From Azospirillum endophyticum (GTDB lineage Bacteria > Pseudomonadota > Alphaproteobacteria > Azospirillales > Azospirillaceae), in NCBI RefSeq assembly GCF_016595245.1, contig NZ_JAENHM010000028.1:40279-104278 (forward strand): DNA of 64,000 nt, in the 5' to 3' direction. The translations under genes and the position numbers were made by a program. Below are positions 57,595 to 64,000 of the stretch, piece by piece. The notes below the pieces were generated by a model that saw only the letters and a list, made by a program, of their open reading frames with translations, was not told where the DNA came from and did not search any database. Position 1 is the first letter of the stretch; every line of letters starts with the position of its first letter.

Positions 57595-57726
57595 GGTCGC
57601 TGGCTGCCCTTCGACTGGTCGGCGGCGTCTGATCGCGGAAACTATGGCGACCGATTGCCGCAGGGACATTGCGATGGATCAAATGACAGGAAGTTAACGA
57701 ACCGGCCGGCTGGCCGCCCGAGCCGT

Positions 57727-57762
57727 AAAGAAAAGGCGCCGGGGAGAGACCTCCCCGACGCC
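57727..57762 (-). terminator. Intrinsic terminator of ccoNOQP
   Basis: On the minus strand GGCGTCGGGGAG-GTCT-CTCCCCGGCGCC forms a 12-bp stem (one mismatch) followed by TTTTCTTT. It lies 41 bp after the ccoP stop codon and separates ccoNOQP from ccoHIS, which therefore need their own promoter or read-through. Confidence 0.92.
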
Positions 57763-57802
57763 CTTCCGGTCGGTTCCGAACTGGTCCGCCCGGACGTTCG
57801 GC

Positions 57803-58693
57803 TTACTTGCCGCCGCCCAGATTGTGGACGTAGACGGCGAGCGACTTGATCGTCGCGTCGTCCAGGCGCTTCGACCAGGCCGGCATGACGCCGGCGCGGC
57901 CGTTGGTCACCGTCTCCACCAGCGTCGCCTTGTCGCCGCCATAGAGCCAGTTGGCCTGCTTCAGCGGCGGAGCGCCGACGCCGTCGACGCCGGCGGCGAC
58001 CGCACCCTGGGCCGCGTCGCCATGGCAGGCGGCGCAGTTCTCGTCATAGACGGTCTTGCCCTTGGCGACCTTGCCGGCCTCGGCGGGCTTGCCGTTCAGC
58101 GACAGCACATAGTCCGTCACCTGATCGATCTGCTCGCGGGTGAGGATGCCGTCCTTGCCGAAGGCGGTCATGCCGACGTTGGGCGTGCCGCGGGTGTCGC
58201 CGTCGTCGGACCGGACGCCGTGCTGAATGGTCTTGTAGATGTCGGCGGAGGCCCCGCCCCACAGCCACACGTCGTCGGCCAGCGTCGGGAAGCCCTTGGC
58301 ACCCTGGCCGCCGGCGCCGTGGCAGGCGGCGCAGTTCTCGTTGAAATAGGACCGGCCGCCGGCCATGGCGAAGCCCAGCAGGTCCTTGTCCTTCTGGATT
58401 TCGTCGACCGACTTGGCGGCGATGGCGGTCAGGTACTTGGCCTGGCCGGCCTTCGCCTCCGCCAGCTTGGTGTCCAGCTCCTCGCGCTGGGAATAGCCCA
58501 GGATGCCCTTCGTGTAGGTCTTGCCCAGCGGCCAGGCCGGGTAGAACACGTAGTACACCATCGCCCAGGCGATGCAGACGTAGAACAGGTACAGCCACCA
58601 TTTGGGCAGCGGATTGTTCAGCTCGCGCAGTCCATCCCACTCGTGGCCGGTGGTCTCGACGCCGGACAGCTCGTCCTTGTAATTCTGTGCCAT
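57803..58693 (-). CDS. ccoP: Cbb3 oxidase subunit III, di-heme CcoP
   Basis: 296 residues. One N-terminal membrane helix (WWLYLFYVCIAWAMVYYVFYPAW) anchors two cytochrome c domains, each with NCAACHG (about 120 and 217). YSQREELDTKLAEAKAGQAKYL is the typical linker. CcoP passes electrons from cytochrome bc1 or cytochrome c to CcoO/CcoN. It starts 3 bp after the ccoQ stop. Confidence 0.97.
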   Translation of the reverse strand: MAQNYKDELSGVETTGHEWDGLRELNNPLPKWWLYLFYVCIAWAMVYYVFYPAWPLGKTYTKGILGYSQREELDTKLAEAKAGQAKYLTAIAAKSVDEIQKDKDLLGFAMAGGRSYFNENCAACHGAGGQGAKGFPTLADDVWLWGGASADIYKTIQHGVRSDDGDTRGTPNVGMTAFGKDGILTREQIDQVTDYVLSLNGKPAEAGKVAKGKTVYDENCAACHGDAAQGAVAAGVDGVGAPPLKQANWLYGGDKATLVETVTNGRAGVMPAWSKRLDDATIKSLAVYVHNLGGGK

Positions 58694-58696
58694 GGT

Positions 58697-58858
58697 CTAA
58701 AGCTCCTGACCATCATCCTTGAGCGGGATCTGGGCGGCGTCGTCGAAGGTGCGGCGGTTGCCGGGCCACATGGCGTAAACCAGGATGCCCGTCAGCAGCA
58801 GCATCAACCACACCGTCCAGAAGGACCGAAGCATCACCGTGATCGAATCCAAGTCCAT
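58697..58858 (-). CDS. ccoQ: Cbb3 oxidase subunit IV CcoQ
   Basis: A 53-residue protein from ATG 58858 (GGGAGG upstream). One membrane helix (residues 12-30, SFWTVWLMLLLTGILVYAM) is followed by WPGNRRTFDDAAQIPL, the short conserved CcoQ motif. CcoQ protects the oxidase against oxygen. It sits between ccoO and ccoP with 15 and 3 bp spacing, as usual. Confidence 0.9.
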   Translation of the reverse strand: MDLDSITVMLRSFWTVWLMLLLTGILVYAMWPGNRRTFDDAAQIPLKDDGQEL

Positions 58859-58873
58859 GGATTCCTCCCCCGA

Positions 58874-59611
58874 TTACTGCTGCAGCTGCTTGGACTGGTA
58901 CTTGGTGAAGTCCACCATCGTGCCCAGCACTTGCAGGTAGGCGACGAGAGCGTCCATTTCGGTGACGGTCTTGTTGCCGGTGAAGTTCGCGACCACGGCC
59001 TTCGGGTAGCGCTTCATCAGCCCGGCGGTGTCGCCGTCCGGGTTCTTCTGCGCTTCCACGTCGGCCTTGGCGTTGGCGATCTGCTCGTCGGTGTAGGGAA
59101 CGCCGACGATCTTCAGCGTCTTCAGGTGATCGGCGATGTCGCCGTAGCTCAGCGGACGATCCTTCATCCAGCCGTAGGTCGGCATGATCGACTCCGGCAC
59201 GACCGCGCGCGGGTTCACCAGATGGGCGACCTGCCAGTCGTTGGAGTATTTGCCGCCGACGCGGGCCAGATCGGGACCGGTGCGCTTGGAGCCCCACTGG
59301 AACGGATGGTCGTACATCGACTCCGCCGCCAGCGAGTAGTGGCCATAGCGTTCGACCTCGTCGCGGAACGGACGGATCTGCTGGCTGTGGCAGTTGTAGC
59401 AGCCTTCGCGGAAGTAGATGTTCTGCCCGGCCAGTTCGAGCGGGGAGTAGGGACGGACCCCCTCCACCTTCTCGATGGTCGATTCGATGGTGAAGAGCGG
59501 GACGATCTGAACCAGACCGCCGATCGACACGGTGATCAGCACGAGCACGATCAGCAGAAGGGTGTTCCGCTCGATCAGGTCGTGGCTGAAGCCCTTTTTA
59601 TCCTGAGCCAT
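58874..59611 (-). CDS. ccoO: Cbb3 oxidase subunit II, mono-heme CcoO
   Basis: 245 residues from ATG 59611 (AAGGA upstream). An N-terminal helix ([22 protein letters not shown]) and the heme c motif [21 protein letters not shown] are typical CcoO, with distal Met ligand candidates at SIMPTYGWM. It transfers electrons from CcoP to CcoN. It starts 21 bp after ccoN ends, in the standard ccoNOQP order. Confidence 0.97.
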   Translation of the reverse strand: MAQDKKGFSHDLIERNTLLLIVLVLITVSIGGLVQIVPLFTIESTIEKVEGVRPYSPLELAGQNIYFREGCYNCHSQQIRPFRDEVERYGHYSLAAESMYDHPFQWGSKRTGPDLARVGGKYSNDWQVAHLVNPRAVVPESIMPTYGWMKDRPLSYGDIADHLKTLKIVGVPYTDEQIANAKADVEAQKNPDGDTAGLMKRYPKAVVANFTGNKTVTEMDALVAYLQVLGTMVDFTKYQSKQLQQ

Positions 59612-59632
59612 TTCTCGCATCCTTCCCTAGCG

Positions 59633-61129
59633 TCAGGCCGCGCCGACCGTCGCCTTGTGCGGCGTGGTGACATAGGGCTTCTCGATGCGGACATCGCCCT
59701 TCGCCGTGCGCCACAGGTTGTAGACCATGATCAGGGCGCCGGTGACGAACAGGACGCCGCCCATCGCGCGGATCACGTAGAACGGGTGCATCGCCGCGAC
59801 GGTCTCCACGAAGGAGTACTGCAGGAAGCCCAGGTTGTCGTAGGCGCGCCACATCAGGCCCTGCATGATGCCCGACACCCACATGGCGGTGATGTAGAGC
59901 ACGATGCCGATGGTGGCGGTCCAGAAGTGGTAGCTGACCAGACGCATGCTGTAGAGCTGCGAGCGCTTCCACAGCACCGGCACCAGATAGTAGATCGCGC
60001 CGAAGGAGACGAAGGCGACCCAGCCGAGCGCGCCGGAGTGCACGTGGCCGACGGTCCAGTCGGTGTAGTGCGACAGGGCGTTGACCGGCTTGACCGACAT
60101 CAGCGGGCCTTCGAAGGTCGACATGCCGTAGAAGGCGACCGAGGTGACCAGGAACCGCAGGACCGGATCGGTGCGCAGCTTGTCCCAGGCGCCCGACAGG
60201 GTCATGATTCCGTTGATCATGCCGCCCCAGGACGGCATCCACAGCATGACGGAGAAGGTCATGCCCAGCGTCTGCGCCCAGTCCGGCAGGGAGGTGTAGT
60301 GCAGGTGGTGCGGGCCGGCCCAGATGTAGAGGAAGATCAGCGTCCAGAAATGGACGATCGACAGCCGGTAGGAATAGACCGGCCGCTCGGCGCGCTTGGG
60401 CACGAAATAATACATGATGCCCAGGAAGCCGGCGGTCAGGAAGAAGCCGACCGCGTTGTGGCCGTACCACCACTGGACCATCGCGCTCTGAACGCCCGAC
60501 ACGTAGGTGTAGGACTTCATGCCGAACAGCGACACCGGAACGTTGACGTTGTTGCCGATGTGCAGGATGGCGACGGTCAGGATGAAGGCCATGAAGAACC
60601 AGTTGGCCACATAGATGTGCGACTCGCGCCGCGTCATCACCGTGCCGATGAACTGGACCGCATAGAGCACCCAGACGACCGTCAGGTACAGGTCGAGGAT
60701 CCACTCGGGCTCGGCGTATTCCTTGCCCTGGGTGAAGCCCATGACATAGCTCAGCGCCGCGAGCACGATGAAGACGTTGTAGTTCCAGAAGATGAACTTC
60801 GCCAGCCCTTCGCCCCCGAAGAGATGCTGGCGGCAGGTCCGCTGGACCGAATAGAGCGAGGTGGCGAGCAGCACGTTGCCGCCGAACGCGAAGATCACGG
60901 CCGAGGTGTGGACGGGGCGCAGGCGCCCGAAGCTTGTCCACTCCAGCCCGAGATTCAGCGCCGGGAAGGCCAGCTGCAGAGCGATGAAGGTGCCGGCCAG
61001 GAAACCGACGACGCCCCAGAACACTGCAGCGATGACGAAGAGTCGGATGGCGTCCTCATGGTAACGCACGTCTTCCGACACCCGCTGGCTGCCCAGGGTG
61101 GCCCCTGAAGTCAGAGTCGCTGATGTCAT
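59633..61129 (-). CDS. ccoN: Cbb3 oxidase subunit I CcoN
   Basis: 498 residues from ATG 61129 (GGGAGA upstream). Twelve membrane helices, His ligands in [19 protein letters not shown] (copper-B region), [13 protein letters not shown] and [11 protein letters not shown], and the YHFWTATIG segment give the high-spin heme b-CuB centre. CcoN is the proton-pumping catalytic subunit of the microaerobic high-affinity cbb3 oxidase. The FNR box at 61304-61317 lies 175 bp upstream. Confidence 0.97.
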   Translation of the reverse strand: MTSATLTSGATLGSQRVSEDVRYHEDAIRLFVIAAVFWGVVGFLAGTFIALQLAFPALNLGLEWTSFGRLRPVHTSAVIFAFGGNVLLATSLYSVQRTCRQHLFGGEGLAKFIFWNYNVFIVLAALSYVMGFTQGKEYAEPEWILDLYLTVVWVLYAVQFIGTVMTRRESHIYVANWFFMAFILTVAILHIGNNVNVPVSLFGMKSYTYVSGVQSAMVQWWYGHNAVGFFLTAGFLGIMYYFVPKRAERPVYSYRLSIVHFWTLIFLYIWAGPHHLHYTSLPDWAQTLGMTFSVMLWMPSWGGMINGIMTLSGAWDKLRTDPVLRFLVTSVAFYGMSTFEGPLMSVKPVNALSHYTDWTVGHVHSGALGWVAFVSFGAIYYLVPVLWKRSQLYSMRLVSYHFWTATIGIVLYITAMWVSGIMQGLMWRAYDNLGFLQYSFVETVAAMHPFYVIRAMGGVLFVTGALIMVYNLWRTAKGDVRIEKPYVTTPHKATVGAA

Positions 61130-61303
61130 ACAATCTCTCCCGTTTGCCCCGGGCGGCCGCGAGGCCGCGCCTTCTGGGTTGCACCACCACTGGGTACGTA
61201 CTGTTAAGGAGCGGGACAGGTTGCACTCGGAAATGCCAAGAGGGACGCCGGGCGCGCCTGTCTCCAATGGCCCCCACTATGTGGAGGGGGGGCGCCAGCA
61301 ACA

Positions 61304-61317
61304 TTGATCTACGTCAA
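61304..61317. promoter_or_regulatory. FNR/FixK box of ccoNOQP
   Basis: TTGATCTACGTCAA matches the anaerobox TTGAT-N4-ATCAA with one mismatch (GTCAA). It is centred about 181 bp upstream of the ccoN start, and a promoter activated from -41.5 would start near 61269. The divergent acyltransferase-like gene (start 61376) may also respond, because the site is symmetric. The FnrL-type regulator is encoded 7 kb away. Confidence 0.85.
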
Positions 61318-61375
61318 CGACCCTTCCGGCCCGGGGCTGCCATCGTTCAGCGTCCTTGCAATCGGCCAGGCAGAA

Positions 61376-61933
61376 ATGGACGACGGCTTCATCGCAAAAC
61401 CCCTTGGTCGGCGCCAGATCGACCAGGCCTACCCGCTGGTCTGCGCCATCGCGCCTGGACTGGGGGTCGACCAATGGCGCGCATTTGCCGCAGCGGTGCT
61501 GGACGATGCAACCCGGGGAGGCGGAACGGGCGGCGGCACCGGAAGCGGTCCGCCGGCGGACAGGGGCATCATGACTGTGCAGAACGCCCAAGGCTACATG
61601 CACGGACTGTTTTCCTATGCGGTCGAGCCGCAGCTTTTCCATGGCCGGACGCTCTGCGTCGACAATTTCGTCGTGCTCGACCTGTTCGACGTCGCCGGCA
61701 TCGCCGAGACGCTGCTGCGGGCGATGGAGGGGCTGGCCCGGCGGCTCGGCTGCACCGCCATCCACACCACCCTGCCGGAGCGCTACCTGCCCCGGGCGTC
61801 CCGCCGCAGCCCGATCCCCGACTGCTTCCACATCGAAGGCCACCGGCAGGAAACGGTCCGCTTCTGCAAGGATCTGCTGGTGGTCAACGACAACGCCCCG
61901 GCGGCGGCCGACGGCCAGCTCGGCGCGGAATAG
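61376..61933 (+). CDS. Acyltransferase-like protein (GNAT-like fold), unknown
   Basis: 185 residues from ATG 61376; the frame is open from a TTG at 61304, but that codon lies inside the FNR box. KPLGRRQIDQAYPLVCAIAPGL and the central AQGYMHGLFSYAV...LCVDNFVVLDLFDVAGIAETLLRAMEGLARRLGCTAIHTTL have the beta-alpha order of GNAT acyltransferases, but no clear acetyl-CoA loop is seen. A Gly-rich linker lies near 50-62. Divergent from ccoN. Confidence 0.55.
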   Translation: MDDGFIAKPLGRRQIDQAYPLVCAIAPGLGVDQWRAFAAAVLDDATRGGGTGGGTGSGPPADRGIMTVQNAQGYMHGLFSYAVEPQLFHGRTLCVDNFVVLDLFDVAGIAETLLRAMEGLARRLGCTAIHTTLPERYLPRASRRSPIPDCFHIEGHRQETVRFCKDLLVVNDNAPAAADGQLGAE

Positions 61934-62057
61934 CACCCGACGGACCAAGAGGACGCTTCCTCGATCTCGACCCGCCGCTGCGGCTGGTGCAGGATCGCGG
62001 TCGCGGTCTCGCCCATGACGGTGCCGCGCCGCCCCCACCGAACCCGGAACTTTGCGG

Positions 62058-62495
62058 ATGAGCGCAGCGCGATTCGGCAGCCTGCTGGAGGGGCTTCCCT
62101 CAGGCCCGCAGCCCGACGAAACCTTCGCGACGCTGGCGGCGTTGCCCAATGTGCGGATCGAGCGGATCGTCTCCACCGGGCAGGCCTCGCCGGATGGCTT
62201 CTGGTACGATCAGGGGTGGGACGAGTTCGTCCTGCTGGTCGCCGGCACCGCCACCTTGCAGGTGGAGGGAGAGGGCGACCGCCGGCTGACCGCCGGCGAC
62301 TGGACGCTGCTGCCCGCCCGCACCCGCCACCGCGTCGCCGCCACGGCGGCCGGCGGGCCGACGGTGTGGCTGGCGATCCATATCGGCGAAGCGGGCAGCG
62401 GATCGAGCAGCGGACCGGGCAGCGAACGGGAAGGCGCCGCCGGAGCGGAATGGCAGGAACACCGCGGCCATTGCGCGCCGCCGATTTGCCGCTAG
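62058..62495 (+). CDS. Cupin-fold protein
   Basis: 145 residues from ATG 62058. RIVSTGQASPDGFWYDQGWDEFVLLVAGTATLQVEGEGDRRLTAGDWTLLPARTRHRVAAT matches the two cupin motifs, with Glu in the first and His in the second, though the metal-binding His pair of motif 1 is degenerate (DQGWDEFV). The C-terminal 40 residues are low-complexity. Metal use and substrate are unknown. It ends 11 bp before the methyltransferase gene and may be co-transcribed. Confidence 0.8.
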   Translation: MSAARFGSLLEGLPSGPQPDETFATLAALPNVRIERIVSTGQASPDGFWYDQGWDEFVLLVAGTATLQVEGEGDRRLTAGDWTLLPARTRHRVAATAAGGPTVWLAIHIGEAGSGSSSGPGSEREGAAGAEWQEHRGHCAPPICR

Positions 62496-62506
62496 GATGC
62501 GGGCCC

Positions 62507-63718
62507 ATGAGCGAGACCGTCACCAAACCCGTCAAGAAATACCCGGCGATCCACCTGCAGGCCGGCCGCCAACGGCGCGTCATGCAGGGACATCCCTGGG
62601 TCTATTCCAACGAAGTCCAGATGGACACCACCGCCAAGGCGGTGCCGCCCGGCAGCCCGGTGCGGCTGCTGGACCCCGGCGGGGTGCCGCTGGGCATCTA
62701 CACCTTCAATCCGCACACGCTGATCGCCGCCCGGCTGCTGTCCGGCGATCCGGCGACCGTGGTGGACCAGGCCTTCATCGCCGGCCGGCTGCGCCGCGCG
62801 GTGGAACTGCGCGACCGGCTGTTCTCCCGTCCTTTCTACCGCGTCGTCCATGCCGAGGCCGACGGGCTGCCCGGCCTGATCGTCGACCGCTTCGACGATG
62901 TGGTGACGGTGCAGGCCAACTCCGTCTTCATGGATCTCCGGATCGACGACATCCTGGCCGCCATCGACGAGGTGATGGCGCCGCGCGCGGTGATCCTGCG
63001 CAACGACGGCAGCCAGCGCGCGCTGGAAGGGCTGACGGAGGAGACCCGGCTGGCCAAGGGCGAGATCGACGGTCCGATCCGGCTGGAAGAGAATGGCGTG
63101 ACCTTCTTCGCCAATCCGCTCGACGGCCAGAAGACCGGCTGGTTCTACGACCAGCGCGACAACCGCGCCTTCATCGCCTCGCTCGCCGCGGGCGGGCGGG
63201 CCATCGACTTCTACAGCTACAATGGCGGTTTCGGCATCCAGTGCGCGGTGGCCGGCGCCACCCAGGTGGTCGCCGTCGACCGCTCCGCCCTGGCGCTGGA
63301 GAACGCCGCCCGCGCCGCCGAGGCGAACGGCGTCGCCGACCGCTTCGAGACGCGCAAGGCCGACGCCTTCCAGGAGATGGAGCGGCTGGGCACGGCCGGC
63401 GAGACCTTCCAGGTGGTGGTCGCCGACCCGCCGGCCTTCGTGAAGTCGAAGAAGGATCTGGCGGCCGGCAGCCGCGCCTACCGCAAGATGGCGCGGCTGT
63501 CTGCGAAGATCACGGCGCCGGGCGGCTATCTGCTCTGCGGGTCGTGCAGCCACAATGTCGACTCGCCCACCTTCGCCGAACAGGTCGCCCGCGGCCTGCA
63601 CGACGCCGGCCGCACCGGCCGTATCCTGCGCAGCGCCGGCGCCGGTCCCGACCACCCGGTCCACCCGCACCTGCCGGAATCGGCCTATCTGAAAGCGATC
63701 GTGCTGCAGCTGGATTGA
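62507..63718 (+). CDS. RlmI-like class I rRNA methyltransferase (PUA + Rossmann)
   Basis: 403 residues from ATG 62507. The N-terminal PUA domain (HLQAGRQRRVMQGHPWVYSNEV) precedes RVVHAEADGLPGLIVDRFDD, GQKTGWFYDQRDNRAF and the SAM-binding IDFYSYNGGFGIQCAVAGATQVVAVDRS; the active-site motif is VVADPPAFVKSKKDL. The set is that of RlmI (23S rRNA m5C1962). The final CGSCSHNV motif with catalytic Cys is present. Confidence 0.92.
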   Translation: MSETVTKPVKKYPAIHLQAGRQRRVMQGHPWVYSNEVQMDTTAKAVPPGSPVRLLDPGGVPLGIYTFNPHTLIAARLLSGDPATVVDQAFIAGRLRRAVELRDRLFSRPFYRVVHAEADGLPGLIVDRFDDVVTVQANSVFMDLRIDDILAAIDEVMAPRAVILRNDGSQRALEGLTEETRLAKGEIDGPIRLEENGVTFFANPLDGQKTGWFYDQRDNRAFIASLAAGGRAIDFYSYNGGFGIQCAVAGATQVVAVDRSALALENAARAAEANGVADRFETRKADAFQEMERLGTAGETFQVVVADPPAFVKSKKDLAAGSRAYRKMARLSAKITAPGGYLLCGSCSHNVDSPTFAEQVARGLHDAGRTGRILRSAGAGPDHPVHPHLPESAYLKAIVLQLD

Positions 63719-63738
63719 GGACGTTCAGTCTTCGATTG

Positions 63739-64000
63739 CCCCCACCCTGCCCCTCCCCCGCTCTCAGCGGACCTACGGTCCGCCTGCCGCGTCAGCACAA
63801 AGCATAGCTTTGTGCGAGAGTTGGGCGGGGGAGGGGATTGAGTGCTTGATCGGGAAGGCGGCGGCAGTCCCTCCCCCGCCCAGCGGCTACGGCATTCACA
63901 GATCTCGCATCCGCGAAGAAGGTACAGCCTCTGGTGGTAAATAGCCCTTCTCCCCTTGCGGGGCGGGATCGGCCAAACGCCAACGGCGTTTTGCCGACCC
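63739..64000. repeat. Dispersed repeat (unit D) with perfect hairpins, to window end
   Basis: CCCTCCCCCGCTCTC and GAGAGTTGGGCGGGGGAGGG form long arms around CGGACC-TAC-GGTCCG (63768-63782) and GCACAAAGC-ATA-GCTTTGTGC (63795-63815, perfect 9-bp arms). The end holds TCGGC-C-AAACGCC-AAC-GGCGTTT-T-GCCGA (63969-63997). The stretch has no gene and continues past the window. Confidence 0.8.

Noticed and set aside
57824..61108. 1094-codon plus-strand frame over the cco genes
   Set aside because: A high-GC antisense shadow; the genes on the other strand are conserved cbb3 oxidase genes.
61304..61375. TTG start for the acyltransferase-like gene
   Set aside because: The codon lies in the FNR box and the added residues show no similarity; the ATG at 61376 was kept.

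Overview
The window is about 64 kb of GC-rich, gene-dense chromosome from an alphaproteobacterium. An Azospirillum-like member of the Rhodospirillales fits best. The grounds are base composition, the gene families (FnrL-type regulator, ccoNOQP oxidase operon, ECF41 sigma factor, TAXI-type binding protein, alphaproteobacterial Fur lacking CxxC) and many EAL/GGDEF and response-regulator proteins. The assignment is an inference from protein character; no rRNA or tRNA gene is present to confirm it. No prophage, insertion sequence or CRISPR array is visible.

Layout. 1-3 kb: end of a glycosyltransferase gene, a MAPEG membrane protein, a 42-aa small ORF and a secreted alpha/beta hydrolase. 2.8-5.7 kb: a complete phage-shock locus, with pspF facing an operon of a 54-aa membrane protein, pspA, pspB and pspC, and a near-perfect sigma-54 promoter between them. 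5.7-11 kb: malate synthase, a methyltransferase, accA, and a lone imuB whose N-terminus reads through a dispersed repeat. 11-16.8 kb: a lipoprotein, a HupE-like protein, a TAXI binding protein, an acetyltransferase, a GST and a periplasmic unknown. 17-24 kb: htpG, a CBS-histidine kinase, fur, a HAD hydrolase, a pseudo-receiver, and an ECF41 sigma factor with its carboxymuconolactone decarboxylase partner. 24.3-29.7 kb: a moeB-dsrE-85aa sulfur-type operon, a protein with two beta-sandwich-like repeats, cysK with an Rrf2 regulator, and padR with a DUF2218 gene and a palindromic operator. 29.9-41 kb: a large conserved unknown, trxB, a four-gene peptide/nickel-type ABC transporter without a binding protein, an EAL-CBS-GGDEF protein, a structured RNA unit encoding a 23-residue hydrophobic peptide, and a HerA-like ATPase. 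41-51 kb: an acetyltransferase, a half-length PstS-like lipoprotein, LysR, a quinone-reductase-type dehydrogenase, an RsbT/RsbX-like protein beside a receiver lacking its phosphoacceptor Asp, an EamA exporter, and groESL under CIRCE. 51-61 kb: a 49-aa membrane protein, a GH24 lysozyme, ctaA, fnrL, ccoS, ccoI, ccoH and ccoNOQP, with an FNR box upstream. 61-64 kb: an acyltransferase-like protein, a cupin, an RlmI-like methyltransferase and a repeat-rich end.

Functional themes. Envelope stress (Psp), heat shock (htpG, groESL) and microaerobic respiration (FnrL, cbb3 oxidase with its assembly factors, and heme A synthase for an aa3-type oxidase) are the clearest modules. The strongest candidates for something undescribed are the 23-aa peptide/hairpin unit at 39.0-39.2 kb, the 54-aa first gene of the psp operon, two receiver-like proteins without phosphoacceptors, and a family of GC-rich inverted repeats that supplies coding sequence to imuB and to the end of the EAL-GGDEF gene.
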